A DNA stretch of 64,000 nt from Erodium maritimum (GCA_963921825.1 OY997590.1:54426012-54490011); one strand, 5' to 3'; shown: positions 24,938 through 37,609, counted from the stretch's first letter. Notes: generated by a model not told the origin, from the sequence alone. Numbers and translations: made by a program.

Positions 24938-25484
24938 ATTTCCAAATCGATCGAAACAACCAAAAATCGTTCGGTTATTTTCGACTTGAATAAAGACCAG
25001 AACGGTCGGTGAGGATGGGAATTACGTGCCTTTCGCCGTTTGCCACGTGGCATAGCACTCCAGAATTTACGCTTTTATCCTTACTTTTTTCTGATTTCAA
25101 CGAAAAAACACACTACAGTGTAAACTCCATCTTGGTCATCATGGTGTCTTCTTCTTCCTCTCAAGGTAGAAGATTAAACCCAAATCCTATAGCTTAGAGC
25201 AAAGATTAAACTAAATGTGAGTGGCGTTGGGTAAAGGAAAATAAAAGCGAAGATCTGGAATGTGGGAGCTGAATTAGGGAAATTCTCTACTTGTTGTTGA
25301 TAAGCTGGGTTTTGAAATTAGAATGAGCAAGTACCTAGATGTGTTGTTTTTTAGCCTTGATTTACATTGGTAAAATGCAAATTTATACCAACCTTTCATT
25401 CACTTACCATTGTTGTTGCTGCTGTAATATTTGGCTCCCATGATATTAAGCCCATTTACAACAATTTAAGCTCATGGTGAATAG
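24938..25484. other. Intergenic; promoter side of the HD-domain gene
   Basis: No gene was recognised. A short frame at 25009-25197 lacks support. A Ser-rich start at 25141 followed by GGTAGAAG could mimic an exon border but leads nowhere I can follow. Confidence 0.4.
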
Positions 25485-27532
25485 TAAGAGCATGCACGTC
25501 GTGCGTACCAGACCCTGAGTCGGGAATTGCGATTCACGATTTTGTGGTTCACTATTCACGAATCGCGAACCGCGTAATCATGCACCGTAAACCAGAAACA
25601 TGGTTCGCGGCTTCGCGAGTCGAAGGAGCCCAATCAGGGGCTGCCACGTGGCCCATGAAGCGGAAAAAAATCGGACCGTTGGCCAACGGTCCGATTCCCA
25701 GTGGCCAAATTATTAAAAAAAATTAAAATAATTAATTTTAAATACAAAAAAAAAACATTTTTCTCCACATAAAATACCTCTCACCTATTCATCAAACAAC
25801 CAATATTTCTCTCAAAATTCTCTCTTCTTTTCTCTCCAATTCTCCAATTTATATCGATCAAAAATGTCCGACGACGAGGCTCAAACAAGGAAAGAACTTT
25901 GTGCTTGGGAGAAACGACTCCGACATAGGACCGCCAGAATGATATAGAGAGCAATGCCAGAAATGAACACATTGAGGCAACAGATCGAAAATGGGGAATC
26001 TTCCCGGCGAGAGATTCACAAAGATCGTCTCGAAGGCCACAACCGACTGATGCGGGATTATTTTGTCGAGCACTCAACCTATGGGTCTGATATGTTCAGG
26101 CGTCGATTTCGTATGTCCCGACCACTCTTTCAACGGGTTATGGGTACGGTAGTGAAGCATGACTATTACTTCGTCCAGAAGTCGGACGGTGCAGGACGCT
26201 TTGGTTTATCGACGCACCAGAAATGCACCACCACGATACGAATGCTAGCGTATGGGTGCTCGGTCGATTCATTGGATGAAACCCTACGTATGGGGGTAAG
26301 TACTATACTTAAATGTGTAAAAAAATTGTGTGAGGCCGTTATTGAGATTTTCATGAAGGAATACGAGCGGAAGCCAACACCGGTGGACATGCAGCGATTA
26401 CTCGAATCAGTGTACAACTGAGGGTCCCCTGGTATGATTGGAAGTCTTGACTACATGCATTGGGAGTGGAAGAATTTCCCAATCGCAATGAAAGGAGCCT
26501 TCGGTCGGGGAGACCACCACGGGGATCCAACCATTATGCTGGAAGCGGTAGCGTCCCGTGATTTTTGGATTTAGCATGCGCTTTTCGTGGCCGTCACCCC
26601 GCCGTGAAATACGAGATCAACGGACATCGGTACGACGACCCATATTATTTCGTTGACGGTATTTACCCCTCATGGAGTCGGTTCGTGAAGTCGATTCGTC
26701 ATCCCTATACTCGCAAAGAGAAATTGTTTGCTAAAGTCCAAGAAGGTGTTGGGAAAGATATTGAACGGGCTTTTGGAGTCCTCCAAGCATAGTGGCACGT
26801 AATTTCAAGGCCAGCTCGTATTTGGAACCCGACGACTCTGACTGATTTGATGCATGCTTGTATCATTCTACGCATATATGATTGTGGATGATGAACGCGG
26901 ACGGTATGAAGACGGGGATGACGAATTATATTTCGAGCACCCTTAGGAATACCAGGTTGGACACCACCTTAACGATGGCATCAAGGAGGGCCTTGTCCAA
27001 CTGAGATCGGTTGCGTACTCGAATCAGTGTAACAAATGATGAGACCCATCAGAACCTCCAACATGACCTTATTCAGCATAGATTGGGTCGGTTTGGCGCA
27101 AATTACCATGGCTCAGACGACGACGACGAGTATTGAGATGAGTTAATAAAATTGATGTATTAAAAGTATTTGTAGATTGATGTATTATTTGGAGAGTAAT
27201 GAAATTTTAAGTTTAATTATCCATTTTAGTTAATTAATTTTATTTATTAATTAGTTTTGTATTTTAGTTAATTTATTTAATAATTAATTTTATCATATAT
27301 ATTTTTTCAATTTTATTCAGTATTTACTATTTTAAATATAAATTTCATAAATTCATTAAAAGAATAATTAATTATCCACTCAGCAATTCTACAAACCATG
27401 ATCCACATACATGAACCTCTTGATGTGGTGTATGTTCAGTTTCAGGGGTTCGCATCACAATTTATTCTAATCGCTACATGAATCTCGAATCCTGGTCCCA
27501 TATATGTGAGTCCCTTAATGTACATGTTCTAA
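25485..27532 (+). mobile_element. PIF/Harbinger DNA transposon with TAA duplications
   Basis: The body is 25488-27529. Terminal inverted repeats GAGCATGCAC (left) and GTACATGTTC (right, reverse complement GAACATGTAC) match at 8 of 10 positions. They are bordered by TAA at 25485-25487 and 27530-27532, the three-base duplication typical of PIF/Harbinger. It carries a broken transposase gene. Confidence 0.88.
25864..27136 (+). pseudogene. PIF/Harbinger transposase (plant transposon protein family), broken
   Basis: Starts MSDDEAQTRKEL at 25864, then meets a stop after RTARMI (about 25948). The main open part is 25954-26421 (EHSTYGSDMFRRRFRMSRPLF region). A stop after SVYN is followed in frame by GSLDYMHWEWKNFP and GDHHGDPTIMLEAVASRDFWI, typical of the DDE_Tnp_4/Plant_tran family including the first catalytic Asp region. 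A further part at 26565-26792 has NGHRYDDPYYFVDGIYPSW, and the reading then decays to a DDDDEY-like end at 27136. At least three in-frame stops make it inactive. A second fragment of the same family is at 37960-38800. Confidence 0.88.
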
Positions 27533-27808
27533 GGTTTTGTTCCTTCAATGGCATCGGCTCATTTATCGAAGCTAGAAGAAAAAAACAGTGTGGTTCTTGA
27601 TTACCCCTCCTTTATTTTTGGGTTTATTTTTGTGGATCAAGAGACGTTGGTTTTTGGCTGATATTGGGTGCTACTTGCATTAATACATCAAGATCCTTGT
27701 CTTTGAGGGAGCGTGTAGTCAACGAAGAAAAAAAGGGAAATTGAGCAAAAAATGTGTATTTTTTATTTTATTTTATGGTTGTTGTAAAGGAACATTATTT
27801 GTTTATCT

Positions 27809-29655
27809 TAAGACTATCTACAATGGAATTAGACCGTTTCGGTCTAATTAGGTCAGATTTTGAAAAAGTGATGGAGATTCGATTCGATCGGATTCGTGGG
27901 TCTATTGTTTTTAGTGTTGTAGTGGAAATAGACCGATTCGGTCTATTCCGAGTGTATTGTGTAGAATAAAACTTGAAAATACGTTCAAATCGATGTGTTT
28001 ATCAAAACGCAAGAGGTCCCGACCCGACCAAAATACATTTATTAATATTTCTCGTAAGCTTAAATAGGAGTACAACGCAATACGATCTCTATGTAGGCCT
28101 CTTGGACGTTGAGTAATGGGTGTGGGGTGAATATGAGGGACGACTTCCAATTGTTTTCTCGGTATTTCATAATCAAAGATGGAAAGTGGTGTGGATTCGA
28201 TAATGTCATTCATACAATAGCACACCAACTCCTGTCGCGGGACCATGTAGAGACGGTCATGGGACAAAACTAGTTGTGTTTTGTAGCAATGCCATCAGGT
28301 AACCAACGTCACTCGTCATTTTTTTATTATGGACAACTAAGGTACAATTTAAAGTCTTCCTACACGTTACTCCTCCAAAAACAATTACTGGTCCTCCGCC
28401 CTCCCTTGCTCAGCCATCCTTTATTGCCAAAGGTTGACCTCTTGTTTAGTGCGATGGGAAGCCTTCGGCTATTGCCCGGGATGACTATTGTTTCCACAAC
28501 TCCAACCATAATTTCAGTTCCTCCGCCATCCTTGTGTCCGCGATCCTCTATTGCAAAAGGTTTGGCCGTCTTGTATAGCGATGACTACCTTATTCTTTTC
28601 AACTCTTCAGCGGCTCACTTGCTATCTTTGATTATGGTTGTGTCTACGACTACATCCAACTTGGATGGTCCCAGACAAGAATCCACCAATGCCGCTAGAC
28701 GAACTCGTGTCCATATCTGTCGGCATACACCTCCTCAACAATGTCCACCACCTACGCATCGGACCAACGGGGTTGGTAAGTGCGCTTCATCTGCATCCAG
28801 CCCTCATTGAAGCTCTTCACCTTCTAGTTGACGACTATCCAATTATAGTTGTAGTTCTCGACGGACCGCTCAGTCATGAGGGATTGATGGGTCACGTGGG
28901 CGAGCTCCCCCCGTATGGAATCACAAAACGCATCGTCGGATTGGTCACCACCTTGCTCCAACTGTTTGAGCCATGCATACACTAATGTGGACTCATTAGG
29001 CCGTCTCCATTTCCGGTACAAGCGTAGCATTCTCGGCGGGTTGACGTTCATTGGTGCGTACCAGACCATCGAAAAGATTTGAGTTCTCGGTTCCAGCTGG
29101 CCGTCGTATGGGTGGTGGAGCTCGACCCCTGCTCCGTGGAAGAGCCTTGGAGAGGATTGTTGTGGGCCATTAAAGGAGATTCGGACGACAATTACACGGA
29201 AAGTGGAAAAGAAGTAGTGGCAAGGTAAGGCTAGTGGGGAAACAGTGGTGGCGCAACTTTGGTGGAGATATGGTGTCGACGTTACGGGGGTAATTGTGGT
29301 GGCATAAATGCCAGAGTCGTGGAAACTTGAGGTAGAGAAACAGGTGCAGAAGAAGTAGTGAGGAAGACAAAGAAATGGGTGCAGAAGAAGTGTAAGGAAG
29401 ACGAAGCGTTGAGTCCATTTAAGCTTGAAACGTGCCACGTGGCACACTCTGGTTCGTTGGTCACGATACGGCTGGGCCCCGAATCCGTCGATTCGAGAGT
29501 CCCTAAGTCTACAAGACCCTCGACGTCGAATCTGTGCTTTTGCAGATTCGACGCATACCCGACTCACTTTCTCATATTTGACGCAGATTTCCAATGCCAC
29601 GTCGGATTCGACGCCTAAACGACTCACCGTTTCGACGCCATTGTGGATAGCCTAA
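27809..29655 (-). mobile_element. Non-autonomous PIF/Harbinger element with ORF1 relic, TAA duplications
   Basis: The body is 27812-29652. Termini GACTATCTACAATGG (left) and GGCTATCCACAATGG (right, reverse complement) match at 13 of 15. Both sides are bordered by TAA. Palindromic TAGACCG/CGGTCTA sites lie at 27829-27847 and 27928-27946 near the left end. No transposase is present; only a decayed Myb/SANT-like ORF1 was recognised. It lies only about 280 bp from the previous Harbinger element. Confidence 0.82.
28640..29100 (-). pseudogene. Harbinger ORF1 (Myb/SANT-like trihelix) relic
   Basis: Minus-strand reading gives YRKWRRPNESTLVYAWLKQL, then RSVENYNYNWIVV and, past stops, RYGHEFV and WWILVWDHPSWM. 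Spacing of these tryptophans and the final F-x-HWW-x-L-W-x-x-P-x-W pattern fit the DNA-binding ORF1 protein that Harbinger elements encode beside the transposase. Three or more in-frame stops are seen. The long open frame covering 28824-29627 is mostly non-coding element DNA upstream of this domain. Confidence 0.6.
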
Positions 29656-29677
29656 TGAAGCATTAAATGCTTACCAT

Positions 29678-31373
29678 TTTTCTGTTGGGTCTCGAGGTAA
29701 GGTTGGAGATGAACCAACTCGCAGCGGAAAATCAATGAAAACCAAGAGACGATTAAAACCATGAAACAACTAACAAAGAATGGATTCACAAGAGAAAAAT
29801 TCAGCATTATTTCTTACCAAAACAAGAACACCGGGTAATGAATGATTTGGCTTGAGTCTCTAAGACGCCTACGTATCCACTTGGGAATCAAAGCCATATA
29901 GTTCTTCTCTTTGAGGACTCAAGATCACAAAATGGAGATGAAAACTTGCCTTGGCCGAAATTGGGGAGGGGAGGGAGAGAAAATTGTTGTTCGTATTCTT
30001 GTCTTGTGTTTGTTATGTTGAAAAAAGATGACTTAAACATAACAAACCTCATACTTGTCAAACTAAAAGAATGGGACAAGTATGGTAACAAGTAAGGTGT
30101 AAATAGGACAAAGTATGCCTAGACAAGATGGGGTTAGTTGGTGAATCACCAACACTTTAATCATTGTCTTGCTTACTTAGTACTAATTAATCAAGACTTG
30201 ATTAATTAGTTCCATGGGTCTTGGTTGCATGGGCCTTTCATGGGCCTCTTGGAACATGTCTCGTGGCCATTTCCAACGAGGTCTCATGATTCGCTCATCG
30301 CCTCCAAGCCTTCCATACCGGAAATGTCCAACATTATCCTGCGCGATCAATCCCAAGACTCCAAGCCTTGTCTTGATCCGTAAAGTCCTATTCACTTACG
30401 GGCACATGACCCAAAACCCAGTTTTGGTCATGTCCCGAGACAATTCCCTTTTGGACATTCTCCATAAACGTGTCAATGAGTTTCAACCTCTGGTGTGACT
30501 CTTAGGTTTATGCATGTCAATAGATCAATGTAAAATCCCATTTTATTTGATCCTATTTTAGTGGCAACTAACGAGACTTTAGTATTGCCTGACACTGCAT
30601 AACGAATCGACCCTGTCAATTCTAACATTTCCGTCGTCCCTGTCATTATCCTTTTATCTCTGATATCCTGATTGAGATAAGGCAAAGAGTCGTCATCCTT
30701 ATTATTCTCAATCACTGTTCATTGATATGTGAGATGACTGAATATATGATACTTAGTATCATGTGCATGGTCATGCTATTCTTTCAGTCACTCTCGATCT
30801 AGCGGCCGAGAACCGATATCTTCCCATATCGTAGTATGAGGTATAGATCCCTTAGCCGTCTTTTGTGTCACTCATGCAGGCCGTCCCCAAGCCAATCTTG
30901 GCCGTTATGGAAGCCTTGTTACGGACAACGTTAGGCTCAGGTCAAACTCAGTTTTTTACTGCATAGCGATCACAAAAATCCTTAATCTAAGGATACATGA
31001 CAAGCTACGACAATGAATATGTTCATGACTTAATCTATGGCACATATTCATGTCGGGTCGTCCAATATCATGTCCCACATGATATCTATGATCAGACTCC
31101 GGAATCTCATTCCAATGACTAACAGATGGTAAGCCATAAAGAGCCATCTTTCATACTAGTCGCTTCTAGTGAAGCATTGTTGACTAGGGACCCATCGAGT
31201 GTGATCTATCTCTATTTATTGTTCTATTCGCATTGTGGGCATAGATCAGAACACACATCGATATATTAGACCAACACATAAGTAATATAAAGTCGCTTTA
31301 ATTTTATTGTTGATGATGATATATACATTTAGACATTTAGAATTGAACTACGAACATTAAGACTAACATTTCC
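29678..31373 (-). mobile_element. Solo LTR, 1.69-kb family (copy B)
   Basis: The LTR body is 29683-31368, homologous over its length to copy A (13142-14828) but inverted. Ends are TGTTGGGTC on the plus strand at the left and GACTAACA at the right. Flanking five bases TTTTC and TTTCC differ at one position, consistent with an aged target-site duplication. No internal coding region. It starts 30 bp after the end of the Harbinger element. Confidence 0.88.
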
Positions 31374-31796
31374 ATGGAGAAACAGTGCCATTGTATGGTA
31401 GTTCAAGTCCAATATTGAAAACTAACATATGAGCTTTGGGCTGGACTTGAGAAATCACAGCAAAACATGATTAGTTTGGGAATTTGTATTGAGAGGTAAA
31501 GAGTTAGGTTTAGAATTTTTAGATTGTTTTGTTGTTATTACAAGAAGCTCGTCGTTGTTCCGTGAATATAAGAATACTTCCGAACTACGGAAAATATTGG
31601 GTTCTCTCTTTATTTTTTGTACTTTAATTATTGTTCTGTATTTTCCACTTATAAGACATTCGCGATTTTATTAACTGGGTCTTGAGATCGGAGGTTGGAA
31701 ATCAGGAGATTAGACGTTTGTTAGAAATCGAATCAGTTCATTTCTCTGAATCCAATTGATATTCGGGGTGAATCTTTTATTCGGTTTTTGGGTACT
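31374..31796. other. AT-rich stretch, nothing recognised
   Basis: A stretch of about 420 bp between a solo LTR and an LTR retrotransposon. No coding signal is recognised. Its continuation on the other side of the retrotransposon begins at 37610. Confidence 0.5.
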
Positions 31797-31801
31797 AGAT
31801 T

Positions 31802-34749
31802 TGTCACGCCCCAAATTCAGTAAAACCGAACCGCGAACGTTTAATTTAATAAAACATTTTCAAACCTTTTGAATAAATCGCTTAAAACCATCAATTTGTT
31901 TAACAAAATAATAATTTACAACTCAAAGTACGTCCCAACAAGCGGACAAAATACAAGGTATACGTCGCTAGACTCAAAAGTAAACCCGGACTCCCGCTCC
32001 TAGCTCCTCAAGCTTCGGGAGCTCACCTAGTCCATCCCGCGACCAGTACCTGTAGGAAAAGCAGCTAGGGGTGAGTGTTCGCTCACCACCACGGATAACA
32101 GACTGACTACGGCATACTTAGCAGACAATGCCGGTAACACCAACAACAACCCAGACACCGGGGACTACCATCCCCAAACTCAAGTAACCCGACTGACACA
32201 CAAAATGTTACTTTCCTCAACAGACTCAACACTCGGACACGTGATATAGACCCGACACAACGATTGACGACTTTCTCCAAAGACACGACAGATAACCACG
32301 CAACACCCAAGATCACTAAGGATCGCACACCAAACAAGATCACAAAGGATCGCACTCCAACTGCTCAGTAACCCCCACGCCCTTTACTAATCCCTGTCAG
32401 GCCAGGCGGTCGACCTGTCGCACTTTTCCCGACACAAAGTCGGATCAGGCTGTCGACCTGTCACCTCTAACCACGCACGCGCGGCCAGGACCCCTTTCCT
32501 CACGGGCGGGCCCCCTACCCTGGCTGAACATGCAGACGCGTGCGATCACAGGACCCCCGTTTCATGAAGCGGGCCCCCAACCTCAGGTAACCACAATCAC
32601 AATCACAATCACAACCAAAGTTCAACAAATAGCAACAACACCGGTCCAACACTCCACAGGCACTCATGGCCACCCAAGACACACCAACAGTAAAGACACG
32701 GGCTCAACAACCCCACGGGCACTCACGGCCACCCAAAACACCAACGGTAAAACACGGGTTCAACAACCCCACGGGCACTCAAGGCCACCCAAACACCAAA
32801 AGTAAAGACACGGGTTCAACAACCCCACGGGCACTCATGGCCACCCAAGACACCAACAGTAAAGACACGAGCTCTCATGGCCACCCAAGACACATCAGTA
32901 AAATACGGGGTGTCATGGCCACCCAAGACACAAACATTAAAGTACGGGCTCTCATGGCCACCCAACACACAAACATTAAAGTACGGGCTCTCATGGCCAC
33001 CCAAGACACAAATTAAACAATCAACCTCCGGGCATAACCAATGCCTCCAGTAATTCTAATATCGAAAGTTCACTGCTCCTACGACACTACTAAGTGTCAC
33101 ATGCATTTCTATTGTTCGATACGTTCCCGTATCATACGACACCACCCGGTGTCGCCTGCCTTTCTAATATTCGATAAACCTACTTAACCCATGACACCCA
33201 AGTGTCACATGCATTTTTACTGTTAACTTTCCCTAGTCAGGGCCGAGATCCGGCTACTTTTCCCTACCTCTTGAAGCCTGTCAAACCCGATACTCTTACT
33301 CCGGCAAAGCTCCATAATTCCCGCTTAGCCTCCTATTTCCACGGTAGGCGACACGGTCTACAATCATTACAATTAACACACTTTTTAAGTAAGCATGCGA
33401 AACCCAAATTTAAAGAATTAAACGCCCCAATGCAATCCCGACAATGTCGATCACTCCCAAACTTCCCAATTACTCGACATTGTCACTAATGGACCCGGAA
33501 AGGCCCGATTCGCCCGACATGGCGAATCTGCCCGGGTTTGGAAAACGTCCTTCCGGGGCTCCAAAAATTCCCGTTTTCATTTCTACGGTCTTAGAATAAT
33601 TCAAGGGTTCCTAGGCACTCGACAGAATCGGATTCCGACTTCCGAGTAATTTAATTCGCGTTTAAATTTTCTAAACCCGTCAATTACCACTTTCACAATT
33701 TAATTCCCAATTTCGATCCGGGTGTAGATTAATGACTCGGGGAACGTCCTAAACCACACGAACACGAAACCCAAACACCCAAGCACGTGGGCCCCACCCG
33801 GACAACCTTGTCCGTGGGTGGCTAGGGCCATTTGGGGCCGTTCCACCATGGTAGTGGCCGGTCCTAGCTCCGGCCATCCACCCCATGGCCGGCCAGCCAC
33901 CACCCACGGTGGCCGGAGCTCCCCCCGAGCCTTCGGTCACCGGAAAACGCTCATCTCTTCGCTCCAAACACCTCCAAAACATCTCCAACAAACCCCACAC
34001 CTCAATACCACCATAAACTACTAGTTTTACTCAAACCCTAACTTTCAAACTTAAGCAAATCGAAATTTGGTTAGATGCTCACTGTAGAGAATGTCGATGG
34101 GAGTTCGATTCTTCTATCGTTGAGACGATCCAACGGTTTGATGATCGAGGAGAGGCAAAACCCTAGCAAGCACCTTCTCTTTTTTCTCCCCTTTTCTCTC
34201 TTCTTCTAGCTCCCTCTCTCTCCAAAAAACCCCATTTCTTACACTATGGCCGAACCCCCTCCATCCACTCATCCTTGTCTTGTTTCAAAAATACCTTACA
34301 CCACCACATATTTGACATGTGGCAAGTGGGTCCCACGCCTTTTGGGAAAATATCTTCTAGTTATTGTCCTATCAGATTCGCAAAATTCGGCCGTCTCGGG
34401 CCCCGAACGGGCACTTTTTCCAAGAAATTACGAAAATTTACGGGCTACAAGGAAATGGCTCAACTAAGACCGCTGCGATGACGGCTAAGCTTTTTGGATC
34501 CAAAACGGTACTCGAATGGACCAAAACGTCGCTCGGTTGACTTTTCTATTAAAAAATCAACATTTCCCAAATTGGTCAGAAAGTTGCCCTGAGTCCCCCG
34601 GAACTCACTTTGGTCGATATTGGGGTCAACTTAAGTCCGGTATGACCCTCGGGGTCAACTTTAGGTTCAATTAAGTGTTTGTCTTAAATTTTTTAAATTT
34701 TCTTGTTTTTCGCAGATTTGACTAGCGTTGACCGGGAGTGGTTATTACA
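31802..34749 (-). repeat. 3' LTR of the Ty3/gypsy element
   Basis: On the minus strand it begins TGTAATAACC and ends GGGGCGTGACA, with the canonical TG...CA limits. It contains a block of tandem repeats (32646-33010), a GC-rich central part and pyrimidine-rich TTCTCTTTTTTCTCCCC leader-like sequence near 34170-34230. Open frames in it are not genes. Confidence 0.9.
32646..33010. repeat. Tandem repeat array inside the LTR
   Basis: Units contain CATGGCCACCCAAGACAC followed by AGTAAAGACACGGG or ATTAAAGTACGGG. Unit length falls from about 56 bp on the left, where CAACAACCCCACGGGC is included, to about 38-40 bp on the right. The array keeps frames open on both strands and explains the repetitive peptides predicted here. 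Confidence 0.85.
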
Positions 34750-34762
34750 GTCTACCCCCCTT
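34750..34762 (-). other. Polypurine tract of the Ty3/gypsy element
   Basis: On the minus strand AAGGGGGGTAGAC lies directly upstream of the 3' LTR start, the expected place for the plus-strand primer of reverse transcription. Confidence 0.7.
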
Positions 34763-36408
34763 AAAGGAATTTCGTCCGCGAAATTTAAAACAGACATACC
34801 TCTGGAGTCGAACAGATCAGGGTACTTCGCGCGAACCTCGTCCTCGCGTTCCTAAGTCGACTCTGCCTTGTGGTGCCGCCACTGCACCCATTCTAAGCGG
34901 ATAACCTTTCCGCGCAGGACCTGCTCCCGCGGATCCATTTCCCAAACCAGTTCCTCCTCATACGAGACATCATCAGCTACCTCGACATCTGCCCACTCAA
35001 TGACGTGCGAGGGGTCCGCACATACTTCTGCAACTGGGAAACGTGGATATTTCCATGTTGCGGCAGCAGTGCATGTCGGTATGCAACTGCTCCCCCTCTA
35101 CTCAACCCTCGAAAGGCTCGATACACCGCGGGGCTAACCCGCCTGCGTCGCGGTTGAAACGCACCAGTCCACCTTTCGGACTCACCTCTAGGGATACATG
35201 ATCACTGACTGCTGACTCGAGAGGTCGGCGCTGTCTGTCAGCATAGCTCTTGCTGACTCTGCGCGGTCTTCAACCGCTCACGCTTCGGCACGACCAACTC
35301 AGCTGTCTCACGGACCAGTTCTAGACACAGTAAACTCTTATTCCTCACTTTTGCCCGGCACACGTGCGATCGACACGGCCTACCGTACAATGCTCCGAGC
35401 GGTGCCATCCTGATACTGGCCTGAAAGCTGTTGTTGTAGGCAAAATCGGCTAACCGCTCACGAAGTCCATCGTGACGTGCCCCCATTTCCACTGTGCAAC
35501 CCGCAGTGGCTGTAATAATCCAGCGGGACGTTGTTGTTCGGCTCTCACCTGCCGACGAGTGAGGCACCGCGATACTAACTCCGCGACCGCTCTCCGCATC
35601 CCGCTCCACTAGACAAACCACCAGATGTCGCGCTCCTCTTAGTGCTACCCACGTGCACTGTCAGACGCGAATGCGACGACTCTCGCAGCTCGTCGCCTCC
35701 ACCGTTACGCGGTATGAATAAACCTTCGCGATACCGTAACTCCCAATTAGCACGACGATCACAACCCTCGGCGTCAACACTGCCGGCAACTCTCTCCCGG
35801 ATTTCTGTCGTCTCGACATCCACTGACTGCGCCTTTATTCCCCGGCCAAGCCGGGTGGGCTGAGTCACCAAGAAGTACATGGCCACGCCACCAGTAACCT
35901 CTTCTAGCTCCAACCCGAGCGTGCCTAGTTCCCATATCATGTCCCACTCTCGGACTGATATGCTAGCAAGACTCGGGACCGACTTCCTACTCAGGGCGTC
36001 GGCAACCACGTTCGCCTTACCCGGATGGTAGTGTGGCTCAAAGTCGTACTCCTTGAGTAGTTCCATCCATCGTCGATGGCGCGTATTCAGGTCTCGTTGG
36101 GAAGAGATGTACTTAAGGCTCTTATGATCCGAGAACACCTGAAATCGCTCACCATACAGATAATACCTCAAGCCTTTCCGCACGAACACCACTGCTGCTA
36201 ATTCCGGGTCATGGGTAGGATAGTTGCGCTCGTGCGTCTTCCGCCGCCTGGAGCCACAAGCAACAACCTTCCTCGGACGCATCACAACAGACCTCATACT
36301 CCAACCCGCGCTCTGGCACTATCACACTGGAGCGGTAGTCAGACGAGCCTTCAGCTCCGTGAACGCACGTTCACAAACGTCAGTCCACACAAACCCGACT
36401 CCCTTTCG
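34763..36408 (-). pseudogene. Ty3/gypsy pol remnant (RT end, RNase H, partial integrase, chromo-like end)
   Basis: Reading on the minus strand from 36408: the RT-RNase H junction (GFVWTDVCERAFTELK), RNase H text including YYLYGERFQVFSDHKSLKYI, and NTRHRRWMELLKEYDF with HPGKANVVADALSRK (35575-36297). Next comes the integrase zinc-finger start (SHSRLTVHVGSTK, about 35660), then directly the C-terminal integrase part (FAYNNSFQASIRMAPLGALYGRPCRS, 35238-35621). The integrase catalytic core (D, D, E) is missing. The final part to 34763 reads like the conserved end of pol (KVIRL, W.. EEELVWE-like) in several frames. Multiple frameshifts and internal deletions leave no function. Confidence 0.85.
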
Positions 36409-37604
36409 TGTTTGGAAAACGTCCTTCCGGGGCTCCAAAAATTCCCGTTTTCGTTTCTACGGTCTTAGAATAATTCAAGGGTTCCTAGGCACTCGACGGA
36501 ATCGGATTTCGACTTCCGAGTAATTTAATTCGCATTTAAAGTTTCTAAACTATTCAATTACAACTTTCACAATTTAATTCCCAATTTCGATCCGGGTGTA
36601 GATTAATGACTCGGGGAACGTCCTAAACCACACGAACACGAAACCCGAACACCCGATCACATGGGCCCCACCCGGCCAACCTTGGCCGTGGGTGGCTAGG
36701 GCCATTTGGGGCCGGTTCACCATGGTGGTGGCCGGTCCTAGCTCCGGCCAGCCACCACCCACGACGGCTGGAGCTCCCCCCGAGCCTCCGGTCACCGGAA
36801 AACGCTCATCTCTTCGCTCCAAACACCTCCAAAACGTCTCCAACAAACCCCACACCTCAATACCACCATAAACTACTAGTTTTACTCAAACCCTAACTTT
36901 CAAACTTAAGCAAATCGAAATTTGGTTAGATGCTCACCGTAGAGAATGTCGATGGGAGTTCGATTCTTCTATCGTTGAGACGATCCAACGGTTTGATGAT
37001 CGAGGAGAGGCAAAACCCTAGCAAACACCTTCTCTTTTTTCTCCCCTTTTCTCTCTTCTTCTAGCTCCCTTTCTCTCTCCAAAAACCCCATTTCTTACAC
37101 TATGGCCGAACCCCCTCCATCCACTCATCCTTTTATTGTTTCAAAAATACCTAACACCACCACATATTTGACATGTGGCAAGTGGGTCCCACGCCTTTTG
37201 GGAAATATCTTCTAGATATTGTCCTATCAGATTCGCGAAATTCGACCGTCTCTGGCCCCGAACGGGCACTTTTTCCAAGAAATTACGAAACTTTATGGGT
37301 TACAAGGAAACGGCTCAACTAAGACCGCTGCGATGACGGCTAAGATTTTTGGATCCAAAACGGTCCTCGAATGGACCAAAACGTCGCTCGGTTGACTTTT
37401 CCAGCAAAAAGTCAACATTTTCCAAATTGGTCAGAAAGTTGCCCTGAGTCCACCGGAACTCACTTTGGTCGATATTGGGGTCAACTTAAGTCCGTTATGA
37501 CCCTCGGGGTCAACTTTAGGTTCAATTAAGTGTCTGTCTTAAAAAATTTAAATTTTCCTGTTTTTCGCAGATTTGACTGGCGTTGACCGGGAGTGGTTAT
37601 TAAA
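36409..37604 (-). repeat. 5' LTR remnant of the Ty3/gypsy element
   Basis: Collinear with 33537-34749 with few substitutions and a short indel (about 17 bp near the GGCCGG-rich part). The remnant is the outer 1.2 kb of the LTR. It joins pol sequence abruptly at 36408/36409, marking a deletion junction. The terminal CA has changed to AA next to the AGATT duplication. Confidence 0.88.
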
Positions 37605-37609
37605 AGATT

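Larger units (their letters stand above)
31797..37609 (-). mobile_element. Ty3/gypsy retrotransposon with very long LTR, internally deleted
   Basis: Element body 31802-37604, transcribed right to left, bordered by the 5-bp duplication AGATT at 31797-31801 and 37605-37609. The left (3') LTR is complete (31802-34749, about 2.95 kb; ends TGTCACGCCCC and GGTTATTACA on the plus strand). The right (5') LTR is only 36409-37604 and is homologous to 33537-34749. Between them is about 1.66 kb of pol. The second half of the 5' LTR, the primer site, gag, protease and the first part of RT are absent. The two LTR copies look about 95% alike by eye, suggesting a fairly recent insertion. Confidence 0.9.

Noticed and set aside
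28824..29627. 267-codon minus-strand frame as a gene
   Set aside because: Lies wholly inside a Harbinger-type element. Only the ORF1 relic is recognisable and it runs past stops.
32530..33016. Repetitive Thr/Gly/His-rich protein, or a CRISPR-like array
   Set aside because: The repeats are a decaying LTR-internal tandem array without unique spacers, and plant nuclear DNA has no CRISPR arrays.
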